Shown: positions 52,933 to 62,141, counted from the first letter of the stretch. The stretch: DNA of 64,000 bases from Allobosea sp. UNC402CLCol (GCF_000745475.1 NZ_JQJJ01000008.1:62001-126000), one strand, 5' to 3'. Translations and numbers: made by a program. The notes: generated by a model from the letters alone, not told the origin.

Positions 52933-53068
52933 GCGGCAGGCGGGGCTGCCCTGCCTCGGACCGCCTTCACCATTCCGTCAAATCCGGCGGATAATGCGCT
53001 GACGAGATGCCGTTCACGTTTCGCTCATCGCATTCTGGGATTCTGACCTTCAGCGGAGGGACGGATCC

Positions 53069-54115
53069 ATGTTGTGGGACAACACCGCGCGAAGAGCCTT
53101 CGGCCTCGGCGGAGGTGGGAACATCATGAACGAAATGCCGTCTGCGCCCGAGCGAAACGGGAAGCGCAAGCCGAAGATCGGCCTCGCGCTCGGCGGCGGC
53201 GCGGCGCGCGGCTGGGCGCATATCGGCGCGCTGGAGGTGCTGATCGAGGCGGGCTACGCGCCGGAGGTCATCGCCGGAACCTCGATCGGAGCGGTGGTGG
53301 GCGGCTGCTACGCCGCCGGCAGGCTCTCCCAGCTCAGTGAATTCGCGACCGGCCTCACCAAGCGGCGCGTCGTCGGGCTGATGGATTTCCACATCGGTGG
53401 CGCCGGACTGATCGCCGGCAGCCGGCTGAAGCGCCTGCTCGAGCGCGATCTCGTGGGCCTGCGGATCGAGGAACTTCAGCAACGCTTCGTCGCCATCGCG
53501 ACCGAACTCGGCACCGGCCACGAGATCTGGCTGACGCACGGCCCGCTGATCGAGGCGCTGCGGGCCTCCTATGCCCTGCCCGGCATCTTCGACCCGGTGA
53601 AGCTCGGCGGTCGCTGGCTGATGGACGGCGCGCTGGTCAATCCGGTGCCCGTCACCGCCGCCCGCGCGCTCGGCGCCGACATCGTGATCTGCGTCAACCT
53701 CAACAACGACCTCGCCGGCCGCGGCACGGTGATCCAGAACTACGCCTCGGACCCGGACCCCGAACCCGAAGAGACCGTGCCGGAGCGGGAGCTTCGTCCC
53801 CCGCAGCGCTGGTTCGACGGCATCACCGTCGCGGCCAAGCGCGTCCGCAACCTTGTCGGCCGCCCCAGCGAAAACCGTCCAGGCCTCGCCGGCGTCATGA
53901 TCGATGCCTTCAACATCACGCAGGACCGGATTTCGCGCTCGCGCCTCGCCGGCGACCCGCCCGATGTGATGATCGGCCCGCGCCTCGGCCGCGTCGGCCT
54001 GTTCGACTTCCACCGCGCCGACGAAACGATCGAACTCGGCCGGGTGGCGACCCGCCGCGCCCTCGACGAGATCGCGACCGTCGTCGCCGCCAACCATATC
54101 CCGGTCGGCGGCTAG
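53069..54115 (+). CDS. Patatin-like phospholipase, RssA type
   Basis: A 348-residue protein; GGAGGG precedes 53069, and a second ATG with GGAGGTGGGAA lies 19 codons later. The patatin site: oxyanion hole GLALGGGAARGWAHIGAL, nucleophile GTSIGAVVGG, and the Asp of the dyad in MDGALVNPVPV. The C-terminal half is variable. It is a predicted cytoplasmic serine lipase or esterase. Confidence 0.9.
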   Translation: MLWDNTARRAFGLGGGGNIMNEMPSAPERNGKRKPKIGLALGGGAARGWAHIGALEVLIEAGYAPEVIAGTSIGAVVGGCYAAGRLSQLSEFATGLTKRRVVGLMDFHIGGAGLIAGSRLKRLLERDLVGLRIEELQQRFVAIATELGTGHEIWLTHGPLIEALRASYALPGIFDPVKLGGRWLMDGALVNPVPVTAARALGADIVICVNLNNDLAGRGTVIQNYASDPDPEPEETVPERELRPPQRWFDGITVAAKRVRNLVGRPSENRPGLAGVMIDAFNITQDRISRSRLAGDPPDVMIGPRLGRVGLFDFHRADETIELGRVATRRALDEIATVVAANHIPVGG

Positions 54116-54140
54116 GACATCGTTTTCCGCATTGTCTTCA

Positions 54141-54163
54141 CGCGAACCGGTACCCGCTTCGCG
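54141..54163. repeat. Short intergenic palindrome of rhizobial type
   Basis: CGCGAACCGGTACCCGCTTCGCG: CGCGAA (54141-54146) pairs with TTCGCG (54158-54163). The ACGCGAACCGGTACCC wording recurs between genes in many Hyphomicrobiales, as far as I recall. It may help end transcription of the patatin gene. Confidence 0.45.
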
Positions 54164-54178
54164 CGAAAATACTCTGGC

Positions 54179-54610
54179 TCAGGCCATCGCGATATAGTCG
54201 CGCATCGCCTTGCTTTCGGCCTCGATCGCCGCGACGCGATGCTTCACCACGTCGCCGATCGAGACGATGCCGGCGACGCGGCCGTTCTCGATGACCGGCA
54301 CATGGCGGAAGCGCCCGGTCGTCATGATCTCCATCAGCTCGTCGACGCTGGTCTGCGGGCGGCAGGTCACCACCTTCGCGGTCATCGCCCGCGAAACCGC
54401 GCTCTCCAGCGCGGCAGCGCCTTCCTTACCGAGCGCCCGGACGATGTCGCGCTCGGACAGGATGCCGACGAGCGTGCCATCCGCGCCCATGACCACGACG
54501 GCGCCGATTCGCCGCTCGCTCAGGACGCGAACCGCTTCCGCCAGGGTCCGGTGCGGCTGCACCGAAATGACCTCCCGGCCCTTGCCGCTCAGCAACTGCT
54601 CGACATTCAT
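54179..54610 (-). CDS. Tandem CBS-domain protein
   Basis: A 143-residue protein made of a CBS pair: domain 1 about residues 10-62 (TLAEAVRVLSERRIGAVVVMGADGTLVGILSERDIVRAL) and domain 2 about 76-130 (TSVDELMEIMTTGRFRHVPVIENGRVAGIVSIGDVVKHR). The (S/T)xRD and SIGD ends of each Bateman module are intact, so adenine-nucleotide binding is expected. Its stand-alone form is common in Hyphomicrobiales. Confidence 0.93.
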   Translation of the reverse strand: MNVEQLLSGKGREVISVQPHRTLAEAVRVLSERRIGAVVVMGADGTLVGILSERDIVRALGKEGAAALESAVSRAMTAKVVTCRPQTSVDELMEIMTTGRFRHVPVIENGRVAGIVSIGDVVKHRVAAIEAESKAMRDYIAMA

Positions 54611-54772
54611 CGAAGGCTCCTCCTGCTGACGCGCCGTTAGCCGGCGCGTGGTTCCGCTGCCGCTCCACGGCTGCCGGCGGACTCACGATGCCGGGCAGGC
54701 CCGAGGAGTGCTTCGCAATGACAGGGAGTGTGGGGTAAGACCGCGGCGCAGGCAAGGCGCGCGAGCGCCCGT

Positions 54773-55585
54773 TCAGCTGCGTTTCTGCCCACGGTCGAGC
54801 AGCGGGAACAGCAGGAGCCCGACGAGGAAGCCGCCGATATGCGCTTCCCAGGCGATGCTGGTCGCCTCGCCGAAGATCGGCACGAGCCCGGCGCCGAACA
54901 GGATGTTCGTCACGAACCAGATGCCGGTGAACAGCACGGCGCGCGAATTGCGCCAGAGCTGCCCGAGCGGTTCGGCCGGGATCGCTTTCACCACCTCGTC
55001 ATTGCCGAGCTCGCCGAAGCGCAGGCCCGGCGCGAAGACGAAGCGGATCGCGGCCGCCGTCGCCCCCGAGATTCCCGCCGAGGCGCCGACCAGCGGCAGC
55101 AGGTCGAGATCGCGCGACCACCAGTGCAGCAGCGCGCCGCCAATCGTGGACAGCGCCAGGAGATTGAGGAAGCGGCCAGGTCCGAGCCGTCGCGCCACCG
55201 GGCTGCCGAAGGCAGCGAGCCACAGGCCGTTCGAGGCCAGATGCAGCCAGGAGCCGTGCAGGAAGCCATAGGTCAGCAGCGTCCAGAGCCGGACGCCGCC
55301 ATCCGCCAGCAGGAGGCGGGCGAGCTGCAGCCGGTCGCCGACATCCTGCCCGACGGTCGATTGCGCCAGCGCCGCGACGACGTCGTCGAGCCTGTCGGGC
55401 GACAGCCACAATGTCAGGCGCGCCGGCACGAAGGCCAGCCACGACATTAGCAGATAGTCGTTCTCGTCCGAGAGCAGGCTGCGGCCGGCCTGGATCAGCG
55501 CCAGCACCGCCAGGAGCTGGACGATCACGGACGGCAGGTTGAAGGCGGGCTCGCGCGCCGGCGGGCGGGGATCGTGGGAAGCCAT
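54773..55585 (-). CDS. Rhomboid-family intramembrane serine protease
   Basis: A 270-residue membrane protein with six or seven helices. The serine is in LVGASAGISGATAA, the partner His in WEAHIGGFLVGLLLF, and the loop-1/His-Asn pair in FLHGSWLHLASNGLWL. Those are the catalytic and oxyanion elements of rhomboids. It cleaves membrane-bound substrates within the bilayer. Confidence 0.92.
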   Translation of the reverse strand: MASHDPRPPAREPAFNLPSVIVQLLAVLALIQAGRSLLSDENDYLLMSWLAFVPARLTLWLSPDRLDDVVAALAQSTVGQDVGDRLQLARLLLADGGVRLWTLLTYGFLHGSWLHLASNGLWLAAFGSPVARRLGPGRFLNLLALSTIGGALLHWWSRDLDLLPLVGASAGISGATAAAIRFVFAPGLRFGELGNDEVVKAIPAEPLGQLWRNSRAVLFTGIWFVTNILFGAGLVPIFGEATSIAWEAHIGGFLVGLLLFPLLDRGQKRS

Positions 55586-55992
55586 TGCGCCGCAACACTT
55601 GCCGAAGCGGCAGGCTCGCGCAAGGCGTGCCGGCCTTATCCACGCACGAAAAAGGGGAGCGGCATGACGCCCTCCCCTTTTCCGCCGGCTGTGCCGTCAT
55701 CCGGACCAGCCGGACGACGTGTCACGCCCCCTCCACCCCGGTTTGCGTCGGCGGCTTGCCGCCCGCGAATTCGATGGCATTTGATACGCATTCTAGGCAT
55801 CTTCCACAAAGATAAGACTTCGTTAACCCTAACCGCCCCGGCGCCTCCCCCGACTCACCCCGGGATGGCAAGACGGCATGGCGGGTGCGTCCTCGATCCT
55901 ATCAGGGACCGACTCGTCCCCCTTTCGGACGGATCTGCGTCATCGCTGGACGCGCGATTCCCCGATCGGATCAACCGCTGAATGGGCGCAGA

Positions 55993-56565
55993 ATGAAAAA
56001 CACGAGCACACGTCTGGTCTTCGACTACTGGGACGCGCTGCGCGGTGAGCGGGCGGCGCCCGAACGTGGCGAGATCGAACCCGGAGCGTTGCGCCATGCG
56101 TTGGCGGACACGTTCATTCTCGAGAACGAGCCGATCGGCCCGGTCTTCCGTCTGGCCGGCACACGGCTTTGCGCGCTGATCGGCCATGAATTGCGCGGCC
56201 GCCCCTTCGCCGCGATCTGGCCCGAGGTCGAGGCGCAGGGCGACATGCGCCGCCTGGTCCAGACGGTGATGGACGAGACGGCCGGTGCCGTCGCCGGGCT
56301 TTCCGGCGAAACCAGCACAGGCGCGCCGATCTATCTGGAGCTGCTGCTGCTGCCGCTGCGCTATCGCGGCCGCACCCATGCGCGGGTCCTGGGCGCGCTT
56401 TCGCCCGCCCTCACCCCGGATTGGCTCGGCCTCGACACCGTGGTCGCCATGCGGATGATCTCGCTGCGCATGCTCTGGCCCACCACGTCCGCGCGCCCCG
56501 CCCCGGCTGAGCGGCAACGTTCCGCCCCGCCGCGCCTCGTCGTCCTGCCTGGCGGACGCGCCTGA
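55993..56565 (+). CDS. PAS-like domain protein
   Basis: A 190-residue protein started at MKNTSTRLVFDYWDALRGERAAPERGEIEPGALRHALADTFIL without long signal; this opening is typical of the PAS_5 group common in alphaproteobacteria. FRLAGTRLCALIGHELRGRPFAAIWP is the PAS core. No output domain is attached, so it may sense or bind a partner. A PilZ gene follows 61 bp later. Confidence 0.85.
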   Translation: MKNTSTRLVFDYWDALRGERAAPERGEIEPGALRHALADTFILENEPIGPVFRLAGTRLCALIGHELRGRPFAAIWPEVEAQGDMRRLVQTVMDETAGAVAGLSGETSTGAPIYLELLLLPLRYRGRTHARVLGALSPALTPDWLGLDTVVAMRMISLRMLWPTTSARPAPAERQRSAPPRLVVLPGGRA

Positions 56566-56626
56566 CCTTGACCTTCCGTTAACCGTTCCTGCCTAGGATC
56601 GGCCCCGAATCCAGGCTGGTCCATTG

Positions 56627-57241
56627 ATGTTGAGCGCGCTCCAAACGCCCCGGGCGGCGACCGTTCCGGTCGAACGCAGGAGGCATCACCGGATGAAGGT
56701 GGTGCTGCTGGGCCGTTATATGCTGCCCAACCGGATGGAATATCCCTGCCAGACGATCGACATCTCGCCGGGCGGCGTTCATCTCGCCGCGCCGGCCAAG
56801 GCCGCGCCGGGAGAGCGCGTCATCGTCTATCTCGAGCATCTTGGTCGGATCGAGGGCACTTGCGTGCGGACCACGATGGAAGGGTTCGCGATGACGATCA
56901 CCGCGACCAGCCGCAAGCGCGAGAAATTCACCGCCCAGCTCACCTGGCTCGCCAATCGCGAGGAGCTCGGCCTGCCGGAAGATCGCCGGCACGAACGCAT
57001 CGTCCCGCGCAATCCGCGCTCGATGCTGACGATGAGCGACGGCTCCGAGCATCCCGTCCGTGTCATCGACATCTCACTCTCCGGCGCCGCGATCTCCAGC
57101 GACCTCGACCTGCCGACGGGCACACCCGTGCGACTCGGCACGACGCCGGGCCGGATCGTGCGCCGGTTCGACGGCGGCTATGCCGTCGAGTTCAGCTTTC
57201 CGCTCTCCGCCGACCTGCTCGACGAGAATCTCGAGCTCTGA
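56627..57241 (+). CDS. Tandem PilZ-domain protein
   Basis: A 204-residue protein with two PilZ modules. Module 1: VERRRHHRMKVVLLGRYML then TIDISPGGVHLAAP; module 2: DRRHERIVPRNPRSMLTM then VIDISLSGAAISSDLDLPTGTPVRLG. Each has the RxxxR and (D/N)xSxxG c-di-GMP-binding pattern, although module 2 carries SLSGA. A GGDEF protein is encoded 2.7 kb downstream. A c-di-GMP effector role is likely; the partner process is unknown. Confidence 0.88.
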   Translation: MLSALQTPRAATVPVERRRHHRMKVVLLGRYMLPNRMEYPCQTIDISPGGVHLAAPAKAAPGERVIVYLEHLGRIEGTCVRTTMEGFAMTITATSRKREKFTAQLTWLANREELGLPEDRRHERIVPRNPRSMLTMSDGSEHPVRVIDISLSGAAISSDLDLPTGTPVRLGTTPGRIVRRFDGGYAVEFSFPLSADLLDENLEL

Positions 57242-57888
57242 CGGCAGGCCACCGGCCGCCCCTCCTGCGACGACGCGTGTCCGGGCCACCGCCATTCCGG
57301 GACATTGCCTGGCAATGAGCCTGTGACCCCGGGCCGATGAAAGGTCCGGAAGGGCCCCTCCGCCTCTCGCTTCTCCATGACACGCATCCGGATCCGGGCT
57401 GCGGCCTCGCCGCTGCGCGGCGCCCCGGACCGACACAGGCGGATTGGGCGCCCGTCTCGCGGCGGCGAGACCCAGCCGACGGTCATCTCCCCGTGTTCCG
57501 ACACGGGCACCGCGATCGTCCGGCCGCGCATCGTGGCCGCAACGAAGGACCGCCTGCGAGCCCGCCGGCATCCGGCAGTTCCCACGCGCGCGTTGCGTGA
57601 TCGCGCGCTCCGTAAGTCACGGAAACCAGCGATCGAAGTCGCCCCCTCCCACTCCCCACGCTGGTAACAATCAGGTAAGTTAACGAGCCGTTGCCGCGTA
57701 ACGCACAATTAAGGGTTAAAAGAAGGTTTCATCATCGTCACAAATCGTTACTTCCGGCTTTGAAGAAGATTGGCTCTGATATTCATTGAGGCGGTTGCTG
57801 GCGGAAATACATAAATTTGTACGTTTCGACTTCAAGCCAAATCCATCGGCCGGATCGCATCGTCTCCCCGGGACAGAAAGGGGACGAC
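57242..57888. other. Long intergenic region before transglutaminase-like peptidase
   Basis: About 650 bp without a supportable gene. The first 400 bp are GC-rich with only atypical open frames of Arg/Pro-rich composition; the last 220 bp (from about 57660) are distinctly AT-richer (GGTAAGTTAACGAGCC, AATTAAGGGTTAAAAG) and probably contain the promoter of the next gene. Confidence 0.5.
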
Positions 57889-58521
57889 ATGTTTTCTCTT
57901 CATCGCAATCTGATCGGAGCCGCCTTCGTGGCCGCTTTCGCCATCGCCGGCGCTTCGGGCGCCGCAGCGCAGAGCGCGGGCATCCCCGTGGCGAGTGCCC
58001 CGGCCTCCGCCAGCGGCGACGCCCGCGCACCTTATGCCTGGACGGATTTCTGCAAGCGCATGCCCTCCGAGTGCAGGCTCGACACCCGCGAGCCCGAGCG
58101 CGTCGAGCTGACGCCCAAGCTCTGGAAAACCATCGTCGCAGTCAACAACCGCGCCAATCATGAGATCGAGCCGGTCACCGACCAGGATCACTGGGGCCTG
58201 GTCGATCGCTGGGACATTCCCACCGACGGCAAGGGCGATTGCGAGGACTACGTCCTGCTGAAGCGCAAGCGCCTGGCCGAGGCCGGCCTGCCGCGCCGTG
58301 CCATGCTGGTGACGGTGGTCATCGACGAGGAGAATGCCGGACACGCCGTGCTGATGATCCGCACCGATCGCGGCGACTTCATCCTCGACAACAAGCGCAA
58401 CGCCATCCTGCCCTGGAGCCAGACCGGCTACGTCTACGTCAAGCGGGAGTCCCAGTACCAGACCGGCTGGACCTCGCTCGGCGGCGCGCAGACGCCCACC
58501 GTCGCCTCGGTCCAGCGCTGA
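57889..58521 (+). CDS. Transglutaminase-like cysteine peptidase (BTLCP)
   Basis: A 210-residue exported protein with AAAGGGGA upstream and a signal peptide ending AAAQS near residue 27. The BTLCP triad is GKGDCEDYVLLKR (Cys), NAGHAVLMIRTDRG (His) and FILDNKRNAILPW (Asp). WKTIVAVNNRANHEIEPVTDQDHWG is the family's N-terminal signature. Relatives such as LapG clip adhesins under c-di-GMP control in other bacteria, but no lapD or large adhesin is nearby. Confidence 0.92.
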   Translation: MFSLHRNLIGAAFVAAFAIAGASGAAAQSAGIPVASAPASASGDARAPYAWTDFCKRMPSECRLDTREPERVELTPKLWKTIVAVNNRANHEIEPVTDQDHWGLVDRWDIPTDGKGDCEDYVLLKRKRLAEAGLPRRAMLVTVVIDEENAGHAVLMIRTDRGDFILDNKRNAILPWSQTGYVYVKRESQYQTGWTSLGGAQTPTVASVQR

Positions 58522-58568
58522 GCGGAACGGCCGGGCATCGTGCCCGGCGGTCCGGAGACTGATCTACC

Positions 58569-58597
58569 GAGCCGCCCGGATCTTCGGTGGGCGGCTC
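58569..58597 (+). terminator. Hairpin downstream of BTLCP gene
   Basis: GAGCCGCCC (58569-58577) pairs perfectly with GGGCGGCTC (58589-58597), about 48 bp after the stop; only ATT follows, so it is a weak terminator candidate. Confidence 0.4.
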
Positions 58598-58660
58598 ATT
58601 CGGAAAGGCGAGGCTCGGTCACGTCCCCACCCACCCGTCCCCAAGATCGGGTTTCGCCCA

Positions 58661-58699
58661 GGGCCGGCTTTCCGTAACGGGAAGCCGGCCCGACCTTTT
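58661..58699 (+). terminator. Rho-independent terminator between convergent genes
   Basis: GGGCCGGCTT (58661-58670) pairs with AAGCCGGCCC (58682-58691), followed by GACCTTTTT. It lies between the plus-strand peptidase and the minus-strand carbonic anhydrase. Confidence 0.75.
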
Positions 58700-58725
58700 T
58701 GGAGCTCCCCGGACGGGCGACCGGC

Positions 58726-59256
58726 TCAATCCAGCCGCTCGAGCCCCGCCGCGAATTGCCGCCAGCGCCGGGCATAGGCCTGCGCCGAGGCGGTGATCCC
58801 GGCCGCGGCCTTGTCGTCGAGCGTCCGGACGGCCCGGGCCGGCGCGCCGACGATCAGCGAATTGTCGGGAAATTCCTTGCCCTCCGTCACCAGCGCATTG
58901 GCCCCGACAAGGCTGTTGCGGCCGATCTTCGCGCCGTTCAGCACGGTCGCGCCCATGCCGACCAGGCTATTCTCGCCGATGGTGCAGCCATGCAGGATCG
59001 CACGGTGGCCGATGGTGCAGCGGGGACCGACGGTAAGCGGAAAGCCCATATCGGTATGGAAGACGCAGCCCTCCTGGACATTGCTGTCCTCGCCGATCTC
59101 GATCCACTCATTGTCGCCGCGCAGAACCGCCCCGAACCAGATCCCGACCCCGGCGGCGAGCCTCACGCGCCCGATCACATGGGCATCGGGAGCCAGCCAC
59201 CATTGTCCCTGCGGAGGCGTCTCCGGCTTGGTTCCATCGAGCGAATAGAGCGGCAT
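58726..59256 (-). CDS. Gamma-class carbonic anhydrase-like hexapeptide protein
   Basis: A 176-residue left-handed beta-helix. Hexapeptide repeats run through VGIWFGAVLRGDNEWIEIGEDSNVQEGCVFHTD and the three zinc His are in VFHTD, CTIGHRAIL and LHGC. RGDNE and GMGATVLNGAKIG are family marks. Such YrdA/PaaY-like proteins may hydrate CO2 or act as thioesterases. Coordination sites look intact. Confidence 0.92.
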   Translation of the reverse strand: MPLYSLDGTKPETPPQGQWWLAPDAHVIGRVRLAAGVGIWFGAVLRGDNEWIEIGEDSNVQEGCVFHTDMGFPLTVGPRCTIGHRAILHGCTIGENSLVGMGATVLNGAKIGRNSLVGANALVTEGKEFPDNSLIVGAPARAVRTLDDKAAAGITASAQAYARRWRQFAAGLERLD

Positions 59257-59313
59257 CGGATTCTCCCGGAGGATGCGTCGATGCCGAGCTTTGAGGGCGC
59301 CGGCGGGCTGGCG

Positions 59314-59640
59314 TCAAGCCACGAGGACGTGCAGCAGGTCGAGGACGACGCGGCCCGACGCCATGCTCCAGACGGCCGCGATCATGCTGGCGAGCATCAC
59401 GAACAGGAAGGGCCGCCCCTCGATCCGGCGGCCGCGAACCGTGTTGCGCAGGATCAGGAACGGCGCGCTGAAGATGACCACCGGCACGCTGGCGACCGCT
59501 GCGAGACCGCCGGCCTGCAGCAGCTTGAAATCCGCACGCTGCGCCGTGAACAGCTCGAAAGCGCTTGCGAGAAGGCCGGCGAAGGCAAAACCGAGGATCA
59601 GCGACTGCAACGCCTCGAGCGTGGCGGGTTCGATCGTCAT
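59314..59640 (-). CDS. Small membrane protein (possibly DUF6949)
   Basis: A 108-residue protein with three hydrophobic helices (LILGFAFAGLLASAFELF, LAAVASVPVVIFSAPFLIL, PFLFVMLASMIAAVWSM) and RNTVRGRRIEGRPF between the last two. It resembles a Hyphomicrobiales family I recall as DUF6949; that name is from memory only. Function unknown. It is 57 bp upstream of the carbonic anhydrase on the same strand. Confidence 0.75.
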   Translation of the reverse strand: MTIEPATLEALQSLILGFAFAGLLASAFELFTAQRADFKLLQAGGLAAVASVPVVIFSAPFLILRNTVRGRRIEGRPFLFVMLASMIAAVWSMASGRVVLDLLHVLVA

Positions 59641-59922
59641 GGCGCGCAGCTTCCCCTCGGAGCGATGCGCGGGACACTGGCTTATGGTTTACGAACTGTG
59701 AAGAAAAGCCTTACCGGATAGTAAACCGGCATGGTTAATGTGGCCGTACCGAGCGGCACTACGCCCTGCTTCCCCTCCCCGGAACCGGAGCCGGAAGCGG
59801 CGCCGACCGCAGTGCCTTCCGCGGCACAGTCAGCCGCCGAATGCGGGGCATGCGACCTTCCCCGTTGACCGCCCTGCGGGAAGAATGCCGTAAGACGCGC
59901 TGGCAGCCACGCGATTCTCCCG

Positions 59923-61194
59923 ATGTCAGGCATCACCCTGCTCCTGGCTCAGGCGCTCATCTATTTCGGCGTCATGGCCTTCCTGTTCCGTCTGCGGCAT
60001 GTCATGGGCCTCGGCGCGTTTCTCTGCGCGCTCGGCGTGATGCATTTCCTCGAGACCTATCTGGCGGCGGTCTTCTTCATCCAGTTGCCGTTCGGACTGC
60101 TTTCGCCGGGCTCGACGGTGCTGTTTTCCGGCAAGCTCGCGATCATCCTGCTGTTCTACATTCGCGAGGACGCCGAAACCGTCCGCCAGCCGATCTACGG
60201 GCTGCTGGTCGGCAATTTCCTGATGGTGGCGCTGGTGCTGACGCTGCGCCTCTACGGCTCGCCGGTCGCGCTGCCCGGCTACAATCCCGACCTCGTGCTG
60301 ATCGACCAGATGGGCGCGCTGATGATCTGGGGCACGACGCTGCTCTTCATCGATTCGATCGCGCTGATCCTGCTTTACGAGAAGCTGCACCGCCTGATGC
60401 CGCGCTCGACCATGCTGCGGGCCTGCCTGACCCTGGCGGTGATCCTGACCTTCGACCAGATCTGCTTCTTCACCGGCCTCCACGCGGTCACCGGCACGCC
60501 CTGGGACGCTCTTTTCGGCGGCTGGGTCGCCAAGATGGGCGCAGCCGTGGTCTATAGCGCGCTGATGGGCCTCTACCTCCTGCTGTTCGAGCGCAGCACC
60601 CAGGAGCTCGCGCCGCAGCCCCTCGCCGACATCTTCTACAAGCTGACCTATCGGCACAAATACGAGGATCTGCTCGGCAAGAGCGGGCATGATGCGCTGA
60701 CCGGCGCGCTCACCCGCGAGCGTTTCGACACCGTCGCCCCCGCTTTGGCGACGCGCGCTGCCGCCACGCGAAAGCCGCTCAGCCTCGCGATCCTCGACGT
60801 CGACCACTTCAAGAGCATCAACGATCGGTACGGCCACGTCACCGGCGATGAGGTGCTGCGCCGCGTTGTGGAATGCCTGCGCTCGGAAATCCGCAGCGAG
60901 GACCGGATCTTTCGCTATGGCGGCGAGGAATTCGTCATTCTCTGCGAGAACATGCCGCACAACGCGGCCCTCGCCTATGCAGAGCGGATGCGGGTCGCGG
61001 TCCATGGCACGCTTTCCCGGGAATTCGCCGCCGCTCCGACGGTGAGCATCGGCGTCGCAACCTTTCCGGACGACGCCGCGAGCGTTCGCGACCTTCTGAT
61101 CCATGCCGACGCCCATCTCTACGAGGCCAAGCGGCTCGGCCGCGACCGCGTCGTCGGCAATGCCGGCGAGTTCCGGAAAGTGCCGGCCGGCTGA
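59923..61194 (+). CDS. Membrane-anchored diguanylate cyclase (GGDEF)
   Basis: A 423-residue protein. The N-terminal half (about residues 1-230) has seven or so hydrophobic helices (from ITLLLAQALIYFGVMAFLF). A GGDEF domain follows (about 255-415) starting with HDALTGALTRERFD; DVDHFKSINDRYGH binds metal/GTP, and the catalytic RYGGEEF is at residues 333-337. RSED five residues earlier is an RxxD inhibitory site, so product feedback is expected. Together with the tandem PilZ protein it suggests local c-di-GMP signalling. Confidence 0.95.
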   Translation: MSGITLLLAQALIYFGVMAFLFRLRHVMGLGAFLCALGVMHFLETYLAAVFFIQLPFGLLSPGSTVLFSGKLAIILLFYIREDAETVRQPIYGLLVGNFLMVALVLTLRLYGSPVALPGYNPDLVLIDQMGALMIWGTTLLFIDSIALILLYEKLHRLMPRSTMLRACLTLAVILTFDQICFFTGLHAVTGTPWDALFGGWVAKMGAAVVYSALMGLYLLLFERSTQELAPQPLADIFYKLTYRHKYEDLLGKSGHDALTGALTRERFDTVAPALATRAAATRKPLSLAILDVDHFKSINDRYGHVTGDEVLRRVVECLRSEIRSEDRIFRYGGEEFVILCENMPHNAALAYAERMRVAVHGTLSREFAAAPTVSIGVATFPDDAASVRDLLIHADAHLYEAKRLGRDRVVGNAGEFRKVPAG

Positions 61195-61267
61195 ACGGCT
61201 TATGGTTTACGCGCCGTTAAGGCGGCAATGATTCAGTAAGACGCAACCCGTTCCGAGAACACCGGAC

Positions 61268-61990
61268 ATGACTGCGTCGCTTCCCCACCACCTGCCCGGA
61301 CATCAGGGCGCCGCCCTGGCTTCGATGGTTCGCATGCGCCTGCAGCGGCCGGCCCGGCCTTTGCCGCGCGCCGACGGCGCCATGCTGAAGGCGGCCTTCG
61401 CGATCCTGCTGGCCGGAGCGCTCGCGACCGCCGCCGCGCTCTACTGGACACATCGGCGCGAAGAGCCCTCAGTGGAGCTGCAACCGGCCCGCGTCGGCGA
61501 TGTGGCGCTGATGATCCCGCGGAACCTGACCGGCGTCGACGATGACGAACGCGACAGGAGCCGGCTCGTCGGCATGGCCCGCCTGCGGCTGGACTGGCCG
61601 AGCCTCGGCCCGGCCGCGCCGCAGAGCCGCTACAAGCTGCTGATCACCCTGAGCCCGCCCGACAAGGTCAACGAGCCGGCGCGCCAGCTCGCCACCTATG
61701 CCCGCTTCCTGACGCCGACGGTCTGGTCGAATCCCGGCGGCCTGGTGGTGCGCGGCTTCCGCAAGGGCTCGCCCTTCGAGGGCGACGAGTTCTATGTCTC
61801 GGTTCCCGACGGCCGGGGCTTCGCCGCGCGCTGCCCGATCAATGTGGGCGGGCTTGTCGACGAGCCCTGCCGCGTCACCTTCCATCACCGCGGCATGGAT
61901 GTGAACATCCGCTTCCCACGCGCCATCATCGCAGACTGGGCCGTGATGCTGGGCGGCGTACGCCGCACGCTGGACGGTTTGATCCGATGA
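61268..61990 (+). CDS. Hypothetical single-span membrane protein
   Basis: A 240-residue protein. After a 38-residue cytoplasmic, Arg-rich lead it has one helix (AAFAILLAGALATAAALYW, about residues 42-60) and then a periplasmic domain with VALMIPRNLTGV, RLRLDWPSLG, YVSVPDGRGFAARCPI and a C-terminal FPRAIIADWAVMLGGVRRTLDGLI. No family recognised, though related proteins seem common in Hyphomicrobiales. Start is uncertain; a Met at residue 20 or 39 is possible. Confidence 0.7.
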   Translation: MTASLPHHLPGHQGAALASMVRMRLQRPARPLPRADGAMLKAAFAILLAGALATAAALYWTHRREEPSVELQPARVGDVALMIPRNLTGVDDDERDRSRLVGMARLRLDWPSLGPAAPQSRYKLLITLSPPDKVNEPARQLATYARFLTPTVWSNPGGLVVRGFRKGSPFEGDEFYVSVPDGRGFAARCPINVGGLVDEPCRVTFHHRGMDVNIRFPRAIIADWAVMLGGVRRTLDGLIR

Positions 61991-62023
61991 GCGGAAGGGG
62001 CCTGCGCCGGCTCGCCCATTCCC

Positions 62024-62127
62024 CATCCTGAGGAGCGCTCCAGGAGCGCGTCCCGAAGGATGCTTCAGGAAGCTCCGAGCCTCCGGAGCATCCTTCGAGA
62101 CGCAAGCCGCTTTTGTTCCTCAGGATG
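62024..62127. repeat. Nested palindromic intergenic element
   Basis: CATCCTGAGG (62024-62033) and CCTCAGGATG (62118-62127) are perfect outer arms; inside, GCGTCCCGAAGGATGC (62048-62063) pairs with GCATCCTTCGAGACGC with one mismatch. This ATCCTTCGAGACGC...CCTCAGGATGAGG type of element is widespread in Hyphomicrobiales as far as I recall. It may act as a terminator for two convergent genes. Confidence 0.7.
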
Positions 62128-62141
62128 AGGCTGGAAGCGGA

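Noticed and set aside
57178..57708. A 176-codon minus-strand frame in the long intergenic region
   Set aside because: Arg/Ser-rich, overlaps the PilZ gene end, no ribosome site or family resemblance.
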